A stretch of 62,754 bases of DNA, from assembly GCA_016285615.1 (NCBI GenBank), contig JAEERB010000004.1, positions 1 through 62,754 of the forward strand. Direction: 5' to 3'. Positions 9,446 through 17,470 of the stretch are shown here, in pieces; positions within the stretch are counted from its first letter, which is position 1, and each line of letters starts with the position of its first letter. The stretch is from Bacteroidales bacterium (GTDB taxonomy: Bacteria; Bacteroidota; Bacteroidia; Bacteroidales; WCHB1-69). A model generated the notes under the pieces. The model did not search any database. It saw only the letters and a program-made list of their open reading frames with translations, and had not been told where the DNA came from. The translations under genes and the position numbers were made by a program.

Positions 9446-9607
9446 TTAGATGTTTTTTCTATCAATATTCTTCCGGATGCGCCCGACAAGTCCCGTCAGC
9501 ACCTCTCCCGGACCGCACTCCACAAACTCAGTCATGCCATCGGCAATCATGTTCAGCACGCTCTGGGTCCAGCGGACGGGAGCTGTCAACTCACCTTTAA
9601 CCACTAC
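9446..9607 (-). pseudogene. fabD: C-terminal fragment of fabD (malonyl-CoA:ACP transacylase)
   Basis: The minus frame reads VKGELTAPVRWTQSVLNM, then EFVECGPGEVLTGLVGRI, and ends at TAA 9446-9448. These are the hallmark last ~50 residues of FabD (L-x-x-PVRWxxSV, then E-x-GPGxVLxGLxxRI). The N-terminal ~240 residues, with the GHSLG serine and the catalytic histidine, are absent. The frame is already inside the end of the 620-residue mutase gene. It marks a recombination scar: the left end of the polysaccharide locus replaced the rest of a fabD gene. Confidence 0.85.
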
Positions 9608-11466
9608 TGCATCTGTGATATAATCTTCCTATATCTATCCAATGTATTGATAATCTTCCCTTCATCATCTACAACAGAAATACCTCCGTTTTTGATAGCA
9701 GTATGCCACATAGTTGCTTTCGGGAACTTGCGGTGCTGATCCATCAGGTATGGAACTGGCAGAAAGCCTTCAACAAACACTTTGTAGAAGCCTTCTGGGG
9801 TGTATAGATTCGGAATTGCTTTCTCCATCAAAGCTATAGCATCTTTTGCCTCGTTGTATAATGCTTCTTCTCTGTATTTGACTTCCATATCGTATTTCAT
9901 GTTCGGAATTTTACCCAAAGCACGGGCAGTGCGGTATTCGTGGAGTGCATTGAGGGTGATGCGAATGCTGTCTTTGATGATAGGCGGAGTGGCCAAACGG
10001 ACTGCCTCACTATAGTTCACCACGTGGATAATCTCAGGACTGTTGTCGTTTTCGGGTTCCAAATCGTCCATCAGGCAGGTAACGGCTGCCAATTGCACCT
10101 TGGCTTCCTCCAAATCGGGAGCAAAATAATCAAGACCGGCACGCGACTGAAGGCTGACATGGAAAGTATCGTCTTCCAGCTCACGGACCAGTTTCAGTAT
10201 GGTTCTGCCTTTGGCCAAATCTTGAACACCTGTGGTATATTTTGGAGTGTTCAACATATTTTGCAATATCAAATGTCTGACACCAAGTTTCTTACATGCT
10301 TTCGCGGCTAAGAAGCCAGAAATGATATAAGTAATGTCATCAGCACCACGGAAAGCGAAATGATGCGGCACATTCGGCTCGACAGGCTTGCCGGTGGTGA
10401 CAATCCAGCGGACAGCCTCGAAATGCTCTTTCAAATTGTCCAACAAGCTGTTATGACCTCTCCCATCAAGCTCGTCGAACCACCAGAACGATAGGGCATG
10501 CCAAGAAATATTCAAAGCCCGTTCGTGGATTTTGGCCAATCCGGGAACATCTTTCGTTCCAGAATAGGTTCTGACCAACATCGGCTTAGCATTCTCCTTA
10601 ATAGTCCGATATTCCATCTCAGAATTGACGGGGACACCGCCTCCATTGGGCTTCCCCTCCCAATCCTCCCCAAAATTGGATTGGGTCAATTGCGAACTAC
10701 CTATCGAAAGAACATCCAGCAAACGACTTTGCGCTAAATCTGTGCACCAAGAGTTATATTCCTTTAAGGCTTCCATCCGGTTGGGATTATAAGGACCTGA
10801 ATGCGTTCTGATGATAGGCAGGGCATGTTTTCCTTTGGCATATTCCAATCTTGCCACATAACTGTCGCTGTCACCTCCGCAATCCGAATATCCGTAATGG
10901 TCTAATGGTTGCTCCAATTTATATCGCTCAGATTCAACGAGTTTCTTCGCAAAATCCCAACGCATATTGTCGTATGGATTGTTCTGATTCAAAGCCTCAG
11001 GCATCAAATCTTTGGGCACATTCAACATGGACAAGGACTCAATTGGACTTTCATTGCCTGGAAATACCAGCACCGTTCCGTTTGTTTTTCCACGTACCAT
11101 ATCACAGGTGTCGGGTAACCCCGCAAAGAAGATTTGTTTCAAAACACCTCCATCCTCAACGAACATATTATCACCCTTAAGATGAGTGTACAATCCCATG
11201 AAATAGTCGCAGCCCTCTTTGGGATCCAAGCGATAACTAAAGCCTAACCGATTGATGCCATTCTCCACGATCCATCGTTTCACCAGGCTATAATTGTTAA
11301 TCTTTTGTATCTGCTCCACCGCTTCGTTGATATTGTCTTTGGACACATACACTTTGTATCCGCAATCCCTAAGCAGATTTGCCATAGTATACACACCCAT
11401 AGTGTGAACATCCACCAGCGGTTTGATGAAGCCGAAAACGTCTGTTAATAAATGGTTATGCTTCAT
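9604..11466 (-). CDS. Cobalamin-binding mutase-like protein (glutamate/methylaspartate mutase type)
   Basis: The protein has 620 residues. The N-terminus holds D19-x-H21-x-x-G24 inside PLVDVHTMGVYTMANLL, the base-off B12-binding signature of glutamate mutase and methionine synthase. The later part (VRTYSGTKDVPG near 298, HALSFWWFDELDGRG near 323-337, HHFAFRGADDITY near 368-380) resembles the large catalytic subunit of methylaspartate mutase. I therefore read it as a fusion of B12-binding and mutase domains. It starts inside the end of the opine dehydrogenase gene (11-nt overlap), so the two are translationally coupled. I infer carbon-skeleton rearrangement of an amino or carboxylic acid used to decorate the glycan. 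The exact substrate cannot be told from sequence. It is the last intact gene of the operon. Confidence 0.6.
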   Translation of the reverse strand: MKHNHLLTDVFGFIKPLVDVHTMGVYTMANLLRDCGYKVYVSKDNINEAVEQIQKINNYSLVKRWIVENGINRLGFSYRLDPKEGCDYFMGLYTHLKGDNMFVEDGGVLKQIFFAGLPDTCDMVRGKTNGTVLVFPGNESPIESLSMLNVPKDLMPEALNQNNPYDNMRWDFAKKLVESERYKLEQPLDHYGYSDCGGDSDSYVARLEYAKGKHALPIIRTHSGPYNPNRMEALKEYNSWCTDLAQSRLLDVLSIGSSQLTQSNFGEDWEGKPNGGGVPVNSEMEYRTIKENAKPMLVRTYSGTKDVPGLAKIHERALNISWHALSFWWFDELDGRGHNSLLDNLKEHFEAVRWIVTTGKPVEPNVPHHFAFRGADDITYIISGFLAAKACKKLGVRHLILQNMLNTPKYTTGVQDLAKGRTILKLVRELEDDTFHVSLQSRAGLDYFAPDLEEAKVQLAAVTCLMDDLEPENDNSPEIIHVVNYSEAVRLATPPIIKDSIRITLNALHEYRTARALGKIPNMKYDMEVKYREEALYNEAKDAIALMEKAIPNLYTPEGFYKVFVEGFLPVPYLMDQHRKFPKATMWHTAIKNGGISVVDDEGKIINTLDRYRKIISQMQ

Positions 11467-12532
11467 GAGTGATGTAATTCAAGATTTCTTGTTTATTCTT
11501 ACCTGCCAAACCTAAATTCTTAAGGTTTCGTCCATTTGTATGAAGGTCCTGCCCCAACAATGCCTCACAAATATTAATCATTGATTCCAAAAGCGGAGTT
11601 TCCACGCCTGCAGCACGGCCCAATTCCATGATGGGCAATACACCCGTTGGAATATCCTCAGTCAACTGGCGGGTAAAGATTGACGAAGGCGATTTGATGT
11701 CGTGATAGGCTGGATTATTGCGCATACGCTCGCACAGGGTATCACCCACCGTGTCCTTGTATGCAAACTTAATCCATTCGTTCACGCCAAGCAAGTCAAT
11801 TCCATAAGCTTTTCCTACGGCAAGACGCTCCGCATCAAATTTCTCTATAAACGAAGCTATCTGTTCCGTCATGTCACGGTAAAACCAAAACACTTCATTA
11901 CGCTCAATGGTTGCCGCATTAAAAAGCAGCACGCTAGGATGGAACATGGCTCCGATATTTTCCAGCGATGTACGCAACACATTTGTGGTCTTCATAAAAC
12001 TCGGATAGAGCGGATTGATACGGTTGAGTACATAATCCGTATCACACGAAGGCAATGCCGAAAGTAACACCTCATCCTTCACACCAATAATGTTGACTGT
12101 GCCGTTCTGTACAATACGGCAAGCATACACCAAGGTCTGCGCTTCAGCCAAGTAGAAACGGACATTACAACCCGCCTCAATCAAAGCTTGCTTGAAGACC
12201 AGCGCACCGCAAGTACGTCCGGGGTTAAGAATAATGACTTGTCCGTCCACAACATACGGAGCCAAGCTTTGCGCTACGGCTCTGTGGGCGTTGGCTATTG
12301 TTGTAACCATGATGATTTCGGCCCCTTGTACCGCTTCAGCAATATCGGTAGTAATGCAACTTAGTTTACCAAAACCATTTAGACGGCCTTCCAAACGGAT
12401 ACCGCCCAATTGTTTCAGTTCGCTGATTTTCTCTTCAACGATGTCATACAAGGCCACATCGTAGTTCTGAGTAGCCAAATAACCGGCAATAGCCTGTCCG
12501 CCGTTACCGGCCCCAATAACTGTAATTTTCAT
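11456..12532 (-). CDS. NAD(P)-dependent opine (octopine/nopaline) dehydrogenase family
   Basis: The protein has 358 residues. The N-terminal Rossmann motif is VIGAGNGGQAIAGYLA (G7, G9, G12). The C-terminal half carries the family's GAMFHPSVLLFNAATIER stretch with its conserved histidine, and GVLPIMELGRAAGVETP. Family members reductively join a 2-oxo acid to the amino group of an amino acid. In O-antigens such products include N-(1-carboxyethyl)-alanine and -lysine, known from Providencia. The gene overlaps the mutase gene by 11 nt and follows the GNAT and ATP-grasp genes. I infer it builds an opine-like substituent for the capsule. Substrates are unknown. Confidence 0.75.
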   Translation of the reverse strand: MKITVIGAGNGGQAIAGYLATQNYDVALYDIVEEKISELKQLGGIRLEGRLNGFGKLSCITTDIAEAVQGAEIIMVTTIANAHRAVAQSLAPYVVDGQVIILNPGRTCGALVFKQALIEAGCNVRFYLAEAQTLVYACRIVQNGTVNIIGVKDEVLLSALPSCDTDYVLNRINPLYPSFMKTTNVLRTSLENIGAMFHPSVLLFNAATIERNEVFWFYRDMTEQIASFIEKFDAERLAVGKAYGIDLLGVNEWIKFAYKDTVGDTLCERMRNNPAYHDIKSPSSIFTRQLTEDIPTGVLPIMELGRAAGVETPLLESMINICEALLGQDLHTNGRNLKNLGLAGKNKQEILNYITHEA

Positions 12533-12671
12533 ATAGCAAATTGATTACGTTCTGTTTTTAGATATTTCCGATATGAGTTTTTTAATTTGATTTGTAATAA
12601 AAATGCCCATAATTGTGATTTTAAGACAAATCTCAAATTTTTAACTTTCTTTATAAAACTATATTCTTTTA

Positions 12672-13214
12672 TTATTTTATTGAATTTTCATTCGCAACAT
12701 AATGCAAGTCGGTCTGCGACTTAAAGCCTAGCATATAGTGCAATTGCAAAGACTTTTTTCTTTTAATTGTAATGGCAGATTCGCCATATTTTATTCCCAT
12801 TGATGCTAATTGTGAGAAGGCAAACAATATACACAGCCTACCATAACCTTTACCTTGTGATGCTTGTGTTACACCAATTCTAAAGTCACCGCCAATCTGG
12901 GGATTTGCCTTGTAAAGGCCAATTGACACTGTAGCCACCGCAACACCTGTAACTTCATAAAACACAAAGGTTTTCGTGTTATCCATAAACAAATGACTCG
13001 TCAAATACTTTCTCGCTTTGTCAACAGTGAAATGACAATCATCATACGATGTATGAATAATGCTCATCCAAGTTTCCAAATCGGCATCGTTATCATAGTC
13101 AATCTGGCGTACTTTCAGCCCATATTTTTCTTCCATGATGCGACTGTCAAGTTCAAAAGCTTTCAAAGACGCTTGCAAATATACTGTACCTTTTTGTAAC
13201 TCTTGAATGCCCAT
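12672..13214 (-). CDS. GNAT-family N-acetyltransferase
   Basis: The protein has 180 residues. GNAT motif A is visible as RIGVTQASQGKGYGRLC, with the QGKGYG acetyl-CoA pyrophosphate loop, and is followed by LHYMLGFKS, typical of the end of the fold. It sits 12 nt after the ATP-grasp gene and about 140 nt before the opine dehydrogenase gene, so it probably acts in the same amino-acid modification step. The acceptor is unknown. The 12533-12671 gap is AT-rich and shows nothing convincing. Confidence 0.75.
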   Translation of the reverse strand: MGIQELQKGTVYLQASLKAFELDSRIMEEKYGLKVRQIDYDNDADLETWMSIIHTSYDDCHFTVDKARKYLTSHLFMDNTKTFVFYEVTGVAVATVSIGLYKANPQIGGDFRIGVTQASQGKGYGRLCILFAFSQLASMGIKYGESAITIKRKKSLQLHYMLGFKSQTDLHYVANENSIK

Positions 13215-13226
13215 ATCTCATTTTAT

Positions 13227-14450
13227 TTAGAATAAATCATGACGCATTATATCCTCTCCCTTGTCATTCAACACTCGCAAGGCCGCATTAGCTTCGGCCA
13301 ATTTCTTTTCCACTTCTTCTTGCGAAACACCTACCACCAAGAAACCAGCAGCTCGGTCACTGCTAGTATTCGACTTCTCAATCGCCGATCCAGAGCTTCT
13401 GTAAATGAAATAGTCAAATATTATACCCTTTTCTTTGAGTTCAGTCAAACCTTCAACCGATTTATACACACCAGGATAGCAATAAATATAGTTCATGATA
13501 GCATTGTTGAACTGCTTTTTGGGTTCCACATGAGGCTTCTCACCCATCACCATCTCCACATACACTTTCATAATGTCAACACCTGAAAGCACCTGTATCA
13601 AACGGTATTTTGAACCTCCACCCATACGGGCACTAAACTCCAATACATTATAGCTATCGGCCTTCTGAATCATCTGAACCAACAACGGGGTGTCATGTAG
13701 ATGCCATGCATCGGCAATTTTTTGGCAAATTTCAAGCACGCGTTCTTCCTTGTAGTCGGTCGATGCCGGATAATAACTCTGGATAATAGTAAAAGAATCC
13801 TTGTTTTCCTTGATTTTTTTAGAAGCTGTGATTGAGAGTAGCTTGGCTGTTGTTCCTTCCACGTAAACATCCACCGACAATTCTTCTCCTTGCTTAAATT
13901 CCTCAATGATCACATCACCCGACAACGAATATTGGAATGCCTCTTTGAGTGACTTTTCCAAATCAGTTGGTGCGAACACTTTCTTCACACCTTTTGAGCC
14001 ATTGCTGTCAACAGGTTTTACTACTAACGGATATTCAAAATCGGGCAATTTGCCGTCCCAAGTCTTGTCAATATATATGTGCTTGGCCGTAGGTATGCCT
14101 GACTGCACCATCTTCTCCTTCATATAACGCTTATTGGTCAAATCGCGAACATCCTGCTCTGTGAGGTAAGTGGGCAATCCCATCTCGGTGGCCACGTAAG
14201 CCATGGTTGAAAGTGGTTGGTCTCCACAAGCTGTCAGAATATAATCTATCTTTTCATCTTGAGCGGCTTTTAACACAGCAACTTTGTCCATCGTGCTAAT
14301 CTGTAAAAACCTGTCAGCATAAGGAATTGCTCTCACCTTGTCAGACATATCTACCAAGATGATCTCCACATCGCCCTTGAAATAGCGACGCAGCTCTTCG
14401 ATTAATGCTATCTGGTCGTTGCCGCCAGCAAGTATCATCACTTTTTTCAT
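13227..14450 (-). CDS. ATP-grasp ligase (carbamoyl-phosphate synthase/PurK-like fold)
   Basis: The protein has 407 residues. The N-terminal pre-ATP-grasp domain starts KKVMILAGGNDQIALI. The ATP-grasp core has YPLVVKPVDSNGSKGV (about 128-143), VIIEEFKQGEELSVDVYV and the metal-binding VLEFSARMGGGSKYRL. These enzymes activate a carboxylate with ATP and join it to an amine. In polysaccharide loci they form amides between uronic or other acids and amino acids, which fits the opine dehydrogenase and GNAT genes downstream. The gap to the phosphoglycosyl transferase gene is 1 nt. The exact acid and amine are not known. Confidence 0.8.
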   Translation of the reverse strand: MKKVMILAGGNDQIALIEELRRYFKGDVEIILVDMSDKVRAIPYADRFLQISTMDKVAVLKAAQDEKIDYILTACGDQPLSTMAYVATEMGLPTYLTEQDVRDLTNKRYMKEKMVQSGIPTAKHIYIDKTWDGKLPDFEYPLVVKPVDSNGSKGVKKVFAPTDLEKSLKEAFQYSLSGDVIIEEFKQGEELSVDVYVEGTTAKLLSITASKKIKENKDSFTIIQSYYPASTDYKEERVLEICQKIADAWHLHDTPLLVQMIQKADSYNVLEFSARMGGGSKYRLIQVLSGVDIMKVYVEMVMGEKPHVEPKKQFNNAIMNYIYCYPGVYKSVEGLTELKEKGIIFDYFIYRSSGSAIEKSNTSSDRAAGFLVVGVSQEEVEKKLAEANAALRVLNDKGEDIMRHDLF

Positions 14451-14451
14451 A

Positions 14452-15048
14452 TCAATTATCTCCTGTAAATGGTCCTGTAGTTAAAACAATATCTTTTGAT
14501 GTCAATACATTCTTAATGGTGAGGAATATCACCTTAATGTCAACCCACAATGAGCAGTGGTCAACATACCATACATCCAGTTTGAATTTTTCGGTCCAAG
14601 TAATGTTGTTGCGACCATGTACCTGTGCCCAGCCGGACATGCCAGGTCTAACCTCATGACGGCGATGCTGCTCCTTGCTATACAAAGGCAGATATTTGAT
14701 TAATAAGGGCCGAGGGCCGATAAAAGCCATATCTCCCTTTAGCACATTTATAAGTTGAGGAAGTTCGTCAATTGAGAACTTGCGAATGAACGCTCCTGTT
14801 TTGGTCAGCCGTCGTTCTTCCGGCAACAAATTCCCGCTTTCATCCCTTTCGTCGGTCATCGACTTGAACTTAACAACTTTGAAAATCTTCTCGTCCTTGC
14901 CTGGCCGTTCCTGATAGAAAAAAACACCTGCTCCCTTGTTGGCGAAGTGCAACCAAATAATGAGAACTATTAATAACGGACTGAGCACGAGAAGTGCTAC
15001 CAACGAAATAAAGAAATCAATAACTCGCTTGAAAAAACATTTGTACAT
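14452..15048 (-). CDS. Initiating sugar-phosphate transferase (PglC/WcaJ C-domain type)
   Basis: This is a small monotopic phosphoglycosyl transferase of about 198 residues. It moves a sugar-1-phosphate from a UDP-sugar to undecaprenyl phosphate and so starts each repeat unit. A hydrophobic re-entrant helix (FFISLVALLVLSPLLIVLI) is followed by VVKFKSM, FSIDELPQLINVLKGDM and FIGPRPLL, which include the catalytic Asp-Glu pair. The length matches the minimal PglC form rather than the long WbaP form. A TTG/GTG start 6 nt upstream is possible, but the ATG at 15048 is preferred. With PglF/E/D-like genes in the locus, the sugar could be a bacillosamine-type amino sugar. That is inference. Confidence 0.9.
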   Translation of the reverse strand: MYKCFFKRVIDFFISLVALLVLSPLLIVLIIWLHFANKGAGVFFYQERPGKDEKIFKVVKFKSMTDERDESGNLLPEERRLTKTGAFIRKFSIDELPQLINVLKGDMAFIGPRPLLIKYLPLYSKEQHRRHEVRPGMSGWAQVHGRNNITWTEKFKLDVWYVDHCSLWVDIKVIFLTIKNVLTSKDIVLTTGPFTGDN

Positions 15049-15060
15049 CACCAAATTCTA

Positions 15061-16179
15061 TTATTTGCCCAAAACTTGTTGATAAATCCTAACGAGAGAA
15101 CCTTCATTATCTGCTTTCAACTGTATATAACGACGACGGCCCTCCAACATCATTGCGTGTGTCTTTTGAGGATCATCAACAGAAGCCAATATGGCTTCTG
15201 CCAGTTTTTCAGGATTCTTAACGGGCACCAAATAGCCGGTTACTCCATCTATCACAAGATCTGGAATCCCGCCTGTATTGGTGGCGATGATCGGACACCC
15301 GTAACGATATGCCGGTCCGGCACCTCCCAAATTTTCCTGATGCGAAGGTTGAACTGCACAAAACAATTCTGGATATATTTCCGGAACATCATTACGAGAC
15401 CCTGCGAATATAATATTTTTTGTTAAGCGAGAAGCTAATTCATGTATGGATTTCTCGTAATCAACTGCTCCGTTCCAAGCTCCACCGATACAGATACCAT
15501 AAATGTTTGGATTTTTTTTTGCAGCAATAGCAATTGCCTCAATAAAATCCTCATGGCCTTTTATGCCTCTCTTTTGGCCAAGGTATCGCTTTGGTGGATA
15601 CATATAGGAAATCATACCGACCATAATCGCAGAATCTGGCAGACCCAACTCGGTTCTTAATTTCCGTTCGTCCTTGAATTCGGGTTCCTTCACCGGATCA
15701 CCTTGGTAGTAAGAAAGGAATACCCTTCCAGCATCAATTCCGTAATCCAAATATGCTTGTTGGCTAAATTTGCAAGCACCAATCCAATAATCGACTTTCT
15801 TCTGTGCAAGAAATATCTCTAACCATTTCAAAAATGGATAGTACAGATGGGAAGGTCCTGGCAGTTGGAAAAAACGAGGAATATTATACTTGCGAAGACC
15901 CAATCTCATTATCAGAGTCGTGTTATAGAAATGACTATGTATCAAATCGGGGCGAACCTCATCAACTATATTCCGCAGTCGTTTGATTGTTGAGAACGGT
16001 CGTTTCAAATCATATTGAATGTAATGTAAATACACACCCGTCTCCTCGTATTCAGGAATATGTGTTCCATTTGCAGGTATTGCAGCGTGTACTTCATACC
16101 CTGCTGCAATTAAATCGCGCATTTGTTGCAACGCCCAAGGTGCACCACTTGATGTTTTAACTAATTGTAGAACTTTCAT
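15061..16179 (-). CDS. GT4-family glycosyltransferase with an altered EX7E motif
   Basis: The protein has 372 residues and a GT-B fold. The N-terminus is LVKTSSGAPWALQQMRDLIAAG, and the C-terminal half has IIFAGSRNDVPEIYPE and IIATNTGGIPDLVIDG, typical of GT4. The usual E-x7-E donor motif reads ENLGGAGPA, so the second Glu is Ala. Either the motif has drifted or this branch uses another residue. It should add one sugar to the lipid-linked repeat unit at the inner membrane. It overlaps the preceding glycosyltransferase gene by 23 nt. Confidence 0.85.
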   Translation of the reverse strand: MKVLQLVKTSSGAPWALQQMRDLIAAGYEVHAAIPANGTHIPEYEETGVYLHYIQYDLKRPFSTIKRLRNIVDEVRPDLIHSHFYNTTLIMRLGLRKYNIPRFFQLPGPSHLYYPFLKWLEIFLAQKKVDYWIGACKFSQQAYLDYGIDAGRVFLSYYQGDPVKEPEFKDERKLRTELGLPDSAIMVGMISYMYPPKRYLGQKRGIKGHEDFIEAIAIAAKKNPNIYGICIGGAWNGAVDYEKSIHELASRLTKNIIFAGSRNDVPEIYPELFCAVQPSHQENLGGAGPAYRYGCPIIATNTGGIPDLVIDGVTGYLVPVKNPEKLAEAILASVDDPQKTHAMMLEGRRRYIQLKADNEGSLVRIYQQVLGK

Positions 16180-17470
16180 TTTTCGTCGTTATTTCAATTA
16201 ACTTTGAAAAAAACATTTCATCAATATTATGCTTATTATGATTTTGTTCTCCACACCGGTAACTTTTTTCGGCATATTCAAGAATCACTTCAGGAGACAC
16301 CAAACACTCCAATTTGTCAACCAATTCCTCCCTGTTTGATACTACTATTGCAGCATCTTTTTCTTTTAAATATTCAATAGGAGCAATATCATCAGGACCG
16401 ATAGCGAACAAACACTTACCGCCTGCGAAATAATCAGTTAATTTTGTTGAAAACGATAAACGAGCTATATTTTTGAACTTGGGATTAAACGATTCGGCAA
16501 ATAGCACCACGTCACTTTGATTGACAATCCCTTCAACTTGTGAATATGGAACAGGAGCACAAAAACAAACACTTCCGTTCTTTGTAATAGAGTCTTTGAT
16601 TGATTCAGGAATCTGAGTTCCAGTATAAATATTCAGTAAAATCCGATTTTTCTCTCCATTAATAACATCTAAAGCCTTAGCCAACATTTCAATCGACGAA
16701 ATGCGATCATAAATCAGCTGACCCATATAAACCATTTTAATCGGATCTTTAGGCATATATGGAACAAAACGTCTTTCTGAAAAATCAATCCCCTTCGTTA
16801 ACACACAACTATCAATACCAAAGATATTATCGAATTCTTTTTTCATTTTAGGGCTAATAACAAACACTTGACTTGCCCCTTTTATCAATGACTTAACCCT
16901 CTTTCGCAAAAAGAAACGATATATATATTTCAACGGGTTGCTTCCGCAGTTTTTATATGAATAGACATCATCCATTTCATAAAGGCAATATGGTTTTTTT
17001 GCCTCCTTTACAACATACTGAGACAGCCTATTCATCAAAATTAATGGCGAACCTGTCAACCATATCAAATCGGGATTCTCTTCACGAATATACTCTTTTA
17101 GTTCTTTCGATTTCCATCCATTTAGATGCCAAAGGAACTCTCTTAAAACAGTATAAAGAAAAGACCTGTGTCCACGGACATATTGCATTGTTACCGCTTC
17201 CTTCCGTGCAACCGTTTCATCTTGAACAAATACAGAATCAATCCTATGCCCAGTTTTCACTTTCCATTTGTACATTTTTTTTATAAGTGAAAACTCAGAG
17301 ATCTGAAAGAAAGACGAACAATGATTCGTGTTCGGTTTTTTTGTTTCAATATAGATTTGAGACAGCTTATTACTATCGTAATTCTCAAAAATATTTGAAA
17401 GTGTACTGGAAGTTCCAGCATCGTCCCAGACGCCCCGCGATATTATCAATACTTTTGGCAGTTCGCTCAT
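16157..17470 (-). CDS. Glycosyltransferase (GT-B, GT4-like)
   Basis: The protein has 437 residues. The N-terminus LIISRGVWDDAGTSSTLSNIF looks like a glycine-poor acceptor domain, and NPDLIWLTGSPLILMNRL is typical of the first Rossmann half. The second half has IKMVYMGQLIYDR, VEGIVNQSDVVLFAESFN and KLTDYFAGGKCLFAIGP, where a donor-binding loop would lie. The start overlaps the wzx stop by 4 nt (ATGA). Donor and linkage cannot be told. It is one of four glycosyltransferases besides the initiating enzyme, which suggests a repeat unit of about five sugars. Confidence 0.75.
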   Translation of the reverse strand: MSELPKVLIISRGVWDDAGTSSTLSNIFENYDSNKLSQIYIETKKPNTNHCSSFFQISEFSLIKKMYKWKVKTGHRIDSVFVQDETVARKEAVTMQYVRGHRSFLYTVLREFLWHLNGWKSKELKEYIREENPDLIWLTGSPLILMNRLSQYVVKEAKKPYCLYEMDDVYSYKNCGSNPLKYIYRFFLRKRVKSLIKGASQVFVISPKMKKEFDNIFGIDSCVLTKGIDFSERRFVPYMPKDPIKMVYMGQLIYDRISSIEMLAKALDVINGEKNRILLNIYTGTQIPESIKDSITKNGSVCFCAPVPYSQVEGIVNQSDVVLFAESFNPKFKNIARLSFSTKLTDYFAGGKCLFAIGPDDIAPIEYLKEKDAAIVVSNREELVDKLECLVSPEVILEYAEKSYRCGEQNHNKHNIDEMFFSKLIEITTKNESSTIS

